Shown: positions 63,517-64,000 of the stretch, in pieces
How the letters are laid out: the number at the start of each line of letters is the position of its first letter
Position numbering within the stretch: the first letter of the stretch is position 1
Assembly (NCBI GenBank): GCA_030425205.1
Contig: JAUIAP010000018.1
Span: 1 to 64,000, forward strand
Direction: 5' to 3'
Origin: Anaerolineae bacterium
GTDB taxonomy: Bacteria > Chloroflexota > Anaerolineae > Promineifilales > Promineifilaceae
DNA length: 64,000 nucleotides
The notes under the pieces: generated by a model
Databases searched by the model: none
What the model was told of the DNA's origin: nothing
Seen by the model: the letters and a program-made list of their open reading frames with translations, nothing else
Position numbers and translations under genes: made by a program

Positions 63517-64000
63517 GGGAACAAGTGATAAGTGGTGAGTGGTTAGTGACAAGAAAGAGACGGCAATGGTTTTTGCTGCTCTTATTCTTGCTACTCACTA
63601 GCCACTATTCACTAACTACCTCTTATGCACAGTCGCCGACCGTCCGCTTTGAAACGCCGACTCAGACATTCAACGTTGGCGACGCAGTACGGCTCGATCT
63701 CGTCATTGACCATGCAGCGGGGCAGCGGGTTTTGCCACCGTCATTGGAGATGGATTGGGGATCGGTGGAGTTGCAGGGGGTAACGCAGCCCGAGATCACG
63801 CGCTTGGACAATGGCATGGAGCGCACGTCAATTGTTGTGCAGGTGACGGCATGGCAGCCGGGCAACTACATTACGCCTGCATTTGAGGTGCGGCTGGCAT
63901 CGGCCGATGGGACTATTTCGACGCTGCCCGTTCAACCATTTCCGCTCCGCGTCGAATCGGTTCTAAATCCTGACGATTTGAATGCACGCGACATTAAACC
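63513..64000 (+). CDS. BatD-like protein, N-terminal part (runs off the window)
   Basis: An open frame from GTG 63513, overlapping the DUF58 stop, continues to the end of the window without a stop. It has a basic segment (TRKRRQ), a hydrophobic run (FLLLFLLLTSHYSL) and a signal-peptidase-like site before QSPTVRFETPTQTFNVG, then beta-rich extracytoplasmic sequence (VGDAVRLDLVIDHAAGQRV, LEMDWGSVELQGVTQPE). This fits the Ig-like, membrane-anchored BatD family expected after MoxR-DUF58. The first 40 codons are built from heptad repeat copy 3, so the signal peptide itself comes from a repeat. Only about 160 codons are visible. Confidence 0.75.
   Translation, partial: MREQVISGEWLVTRKRRQWFLLLLFLLLTSHYSLTTSYAQSPTVRFETPTQTFNVGDAVRLDLVIDHAAGQRVLPPSLEMDWGSVELQGVTQPEITRLDNGMERTSIVVQVTAWQPGNYITPAFEVRLASADGTISTLPVQPFPLRVESVLNPDDLNARDIK
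63524..63618. repeat. Degenerate heptad inverted repeat, copy 3, inside a signal-peptide coding region
   Basis: AGTGATA, AGTGGTG, AGTGGTT and AGTGACA (63524-63551) are mirrored by CTACTCA, CTAGCCA, CTATTCA and CTAACTA (from about 63591), around GGCAATGGTTTTTGC. The region lies wholly within the open frame of the BatD-like gene and supplies most of its signal peptide. Confidence 0.7.

Larger units (their letters stand above)
9073..63907. repeat. Highly iterated palindrome TCGGCCGA (dispersed)
   Basis: The 8-bp palindrome TCGGCCGA occurs roughly 60 times between these coordinates (first at 9073-9080, last at 63900-63907), often in a longer palindrome such as ATTTCGGCCGAAAT (49572-49585; also near 31110 and 46797). 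Most copies are inside genes and are read in any frame (Ser-Ala-Glu/Asp, Arg-Pro, Gly-Arg). About one copy is expected by chance. None was seen in 1-9000. It is analogous in behaviour to HIP1 of cyanobacteria. Confidence 0.9.

Noticed and set aside
1..64000. CRISPR array
   Set aside because: The repeats found are heptads, palindromes or dispersed 8-mers. None has the regular 28-37-base repeat and unique-spacer spacing of CRISPR.
1..64000. tRNA or rRNA genes
   Set aside because: I looked for TPsiC-like arms and CCA ends in the gaps and saw none with a cloverleaf; the structured gap at 36442-36527 lacks tRNA consensus.

Overview
The window looks like a Chloroflexota (Anaerolineae-type) chromosome. 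The evidence is a heme cluster with the HemQ branch, YfhO-like giant membrane proteins, proline/threonine-rich SH3b proteins, DUF2085 and DUF4342 proteins, and a MoxR-DUF58-BatD-like cluster. I assign the phylum from gene content only; there is no rRNA or tRNA gene in the window to test it. From about 9.0 kb to the right end the DNA is moderate in G+C and carries an extraordinarily iterated palindrome, TCGGCCGA. I counted roughly 60 copies by eye, where a random 8-mer would occur about once. The first 9 kb has none, is visibly more A+T rich, and looks acquired.

Acquired region (1-9000). A three-gene minus-strand operon encodes a small integral membrane protein, a stand-alone TIR protein, and a 933-residue protein with a deviant ParA-like KGGVGR ATPase, a second TIR domain, a TPR array and a C-terminal cold-shock domain. 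This is a strong candidate for an NTP-dependent conflict (anti-phage) system and is the most interesting item here. It is bracketed by two similar integron attC-like hairpin/core sites. Next come an IS91-family transposase with a frameshifted tyrosine recombinase, a zinc-ribbon/PH-like orphan, an IS-truncated small ORF and an ISAs1-family element.

Core region (9000-64000). pdxH is followed by two exopolysaccharide genes (a sugar transferase, and a WecG-type glycosyltransferase fused to a STAS domain). Then comes a nearly complete heme operon, hemA-hemC-hemD-(DUF2513)-hemB-hemQ-hemE-hemH, in which the DUF2513 gene is tied in by ATGA overlaps on both sides. The HemQ-type protein keeps the catalytic Tyr and proximal His, which points to the coproporphyrin-dependent route. 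A thiolase-like protein without its nucleophilic Cys, an RRM protein, slyD, mscL, an RlmI-type methyltransferase, thrB and a GAF histidine kinase follow. A YfhO-flippase fusion, a BrnT-like toxin-antitoxin pair, a NUDIX hydrolase, a GT39-like protein, a WecA/MraY-like transferase and an O-antigen-ligase-like TPR protein form a surface-glycan neighbourhood.

The rest is asnS, sthA, udk, a TetR-P450 pair with a visible operator, a PLD-like protein, a cyclophilin, a SulP-STAS-rhodanese transporter, DUF2085, queG, carB, an SH3b protein, a secreted glycosidase-like protein, a DUF4342 protein, an M32 carboxypeptidase, and moxR-DUF58-batD-like (the last runs off the end). Repeats besides TCGGCCGA include three degenerate heptad inverted repeats, one of them inside a signal-peptide coding region, and several long perfect palindromes between convergent genes. 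I saw no CRISPR array, rRNA or tRNA.
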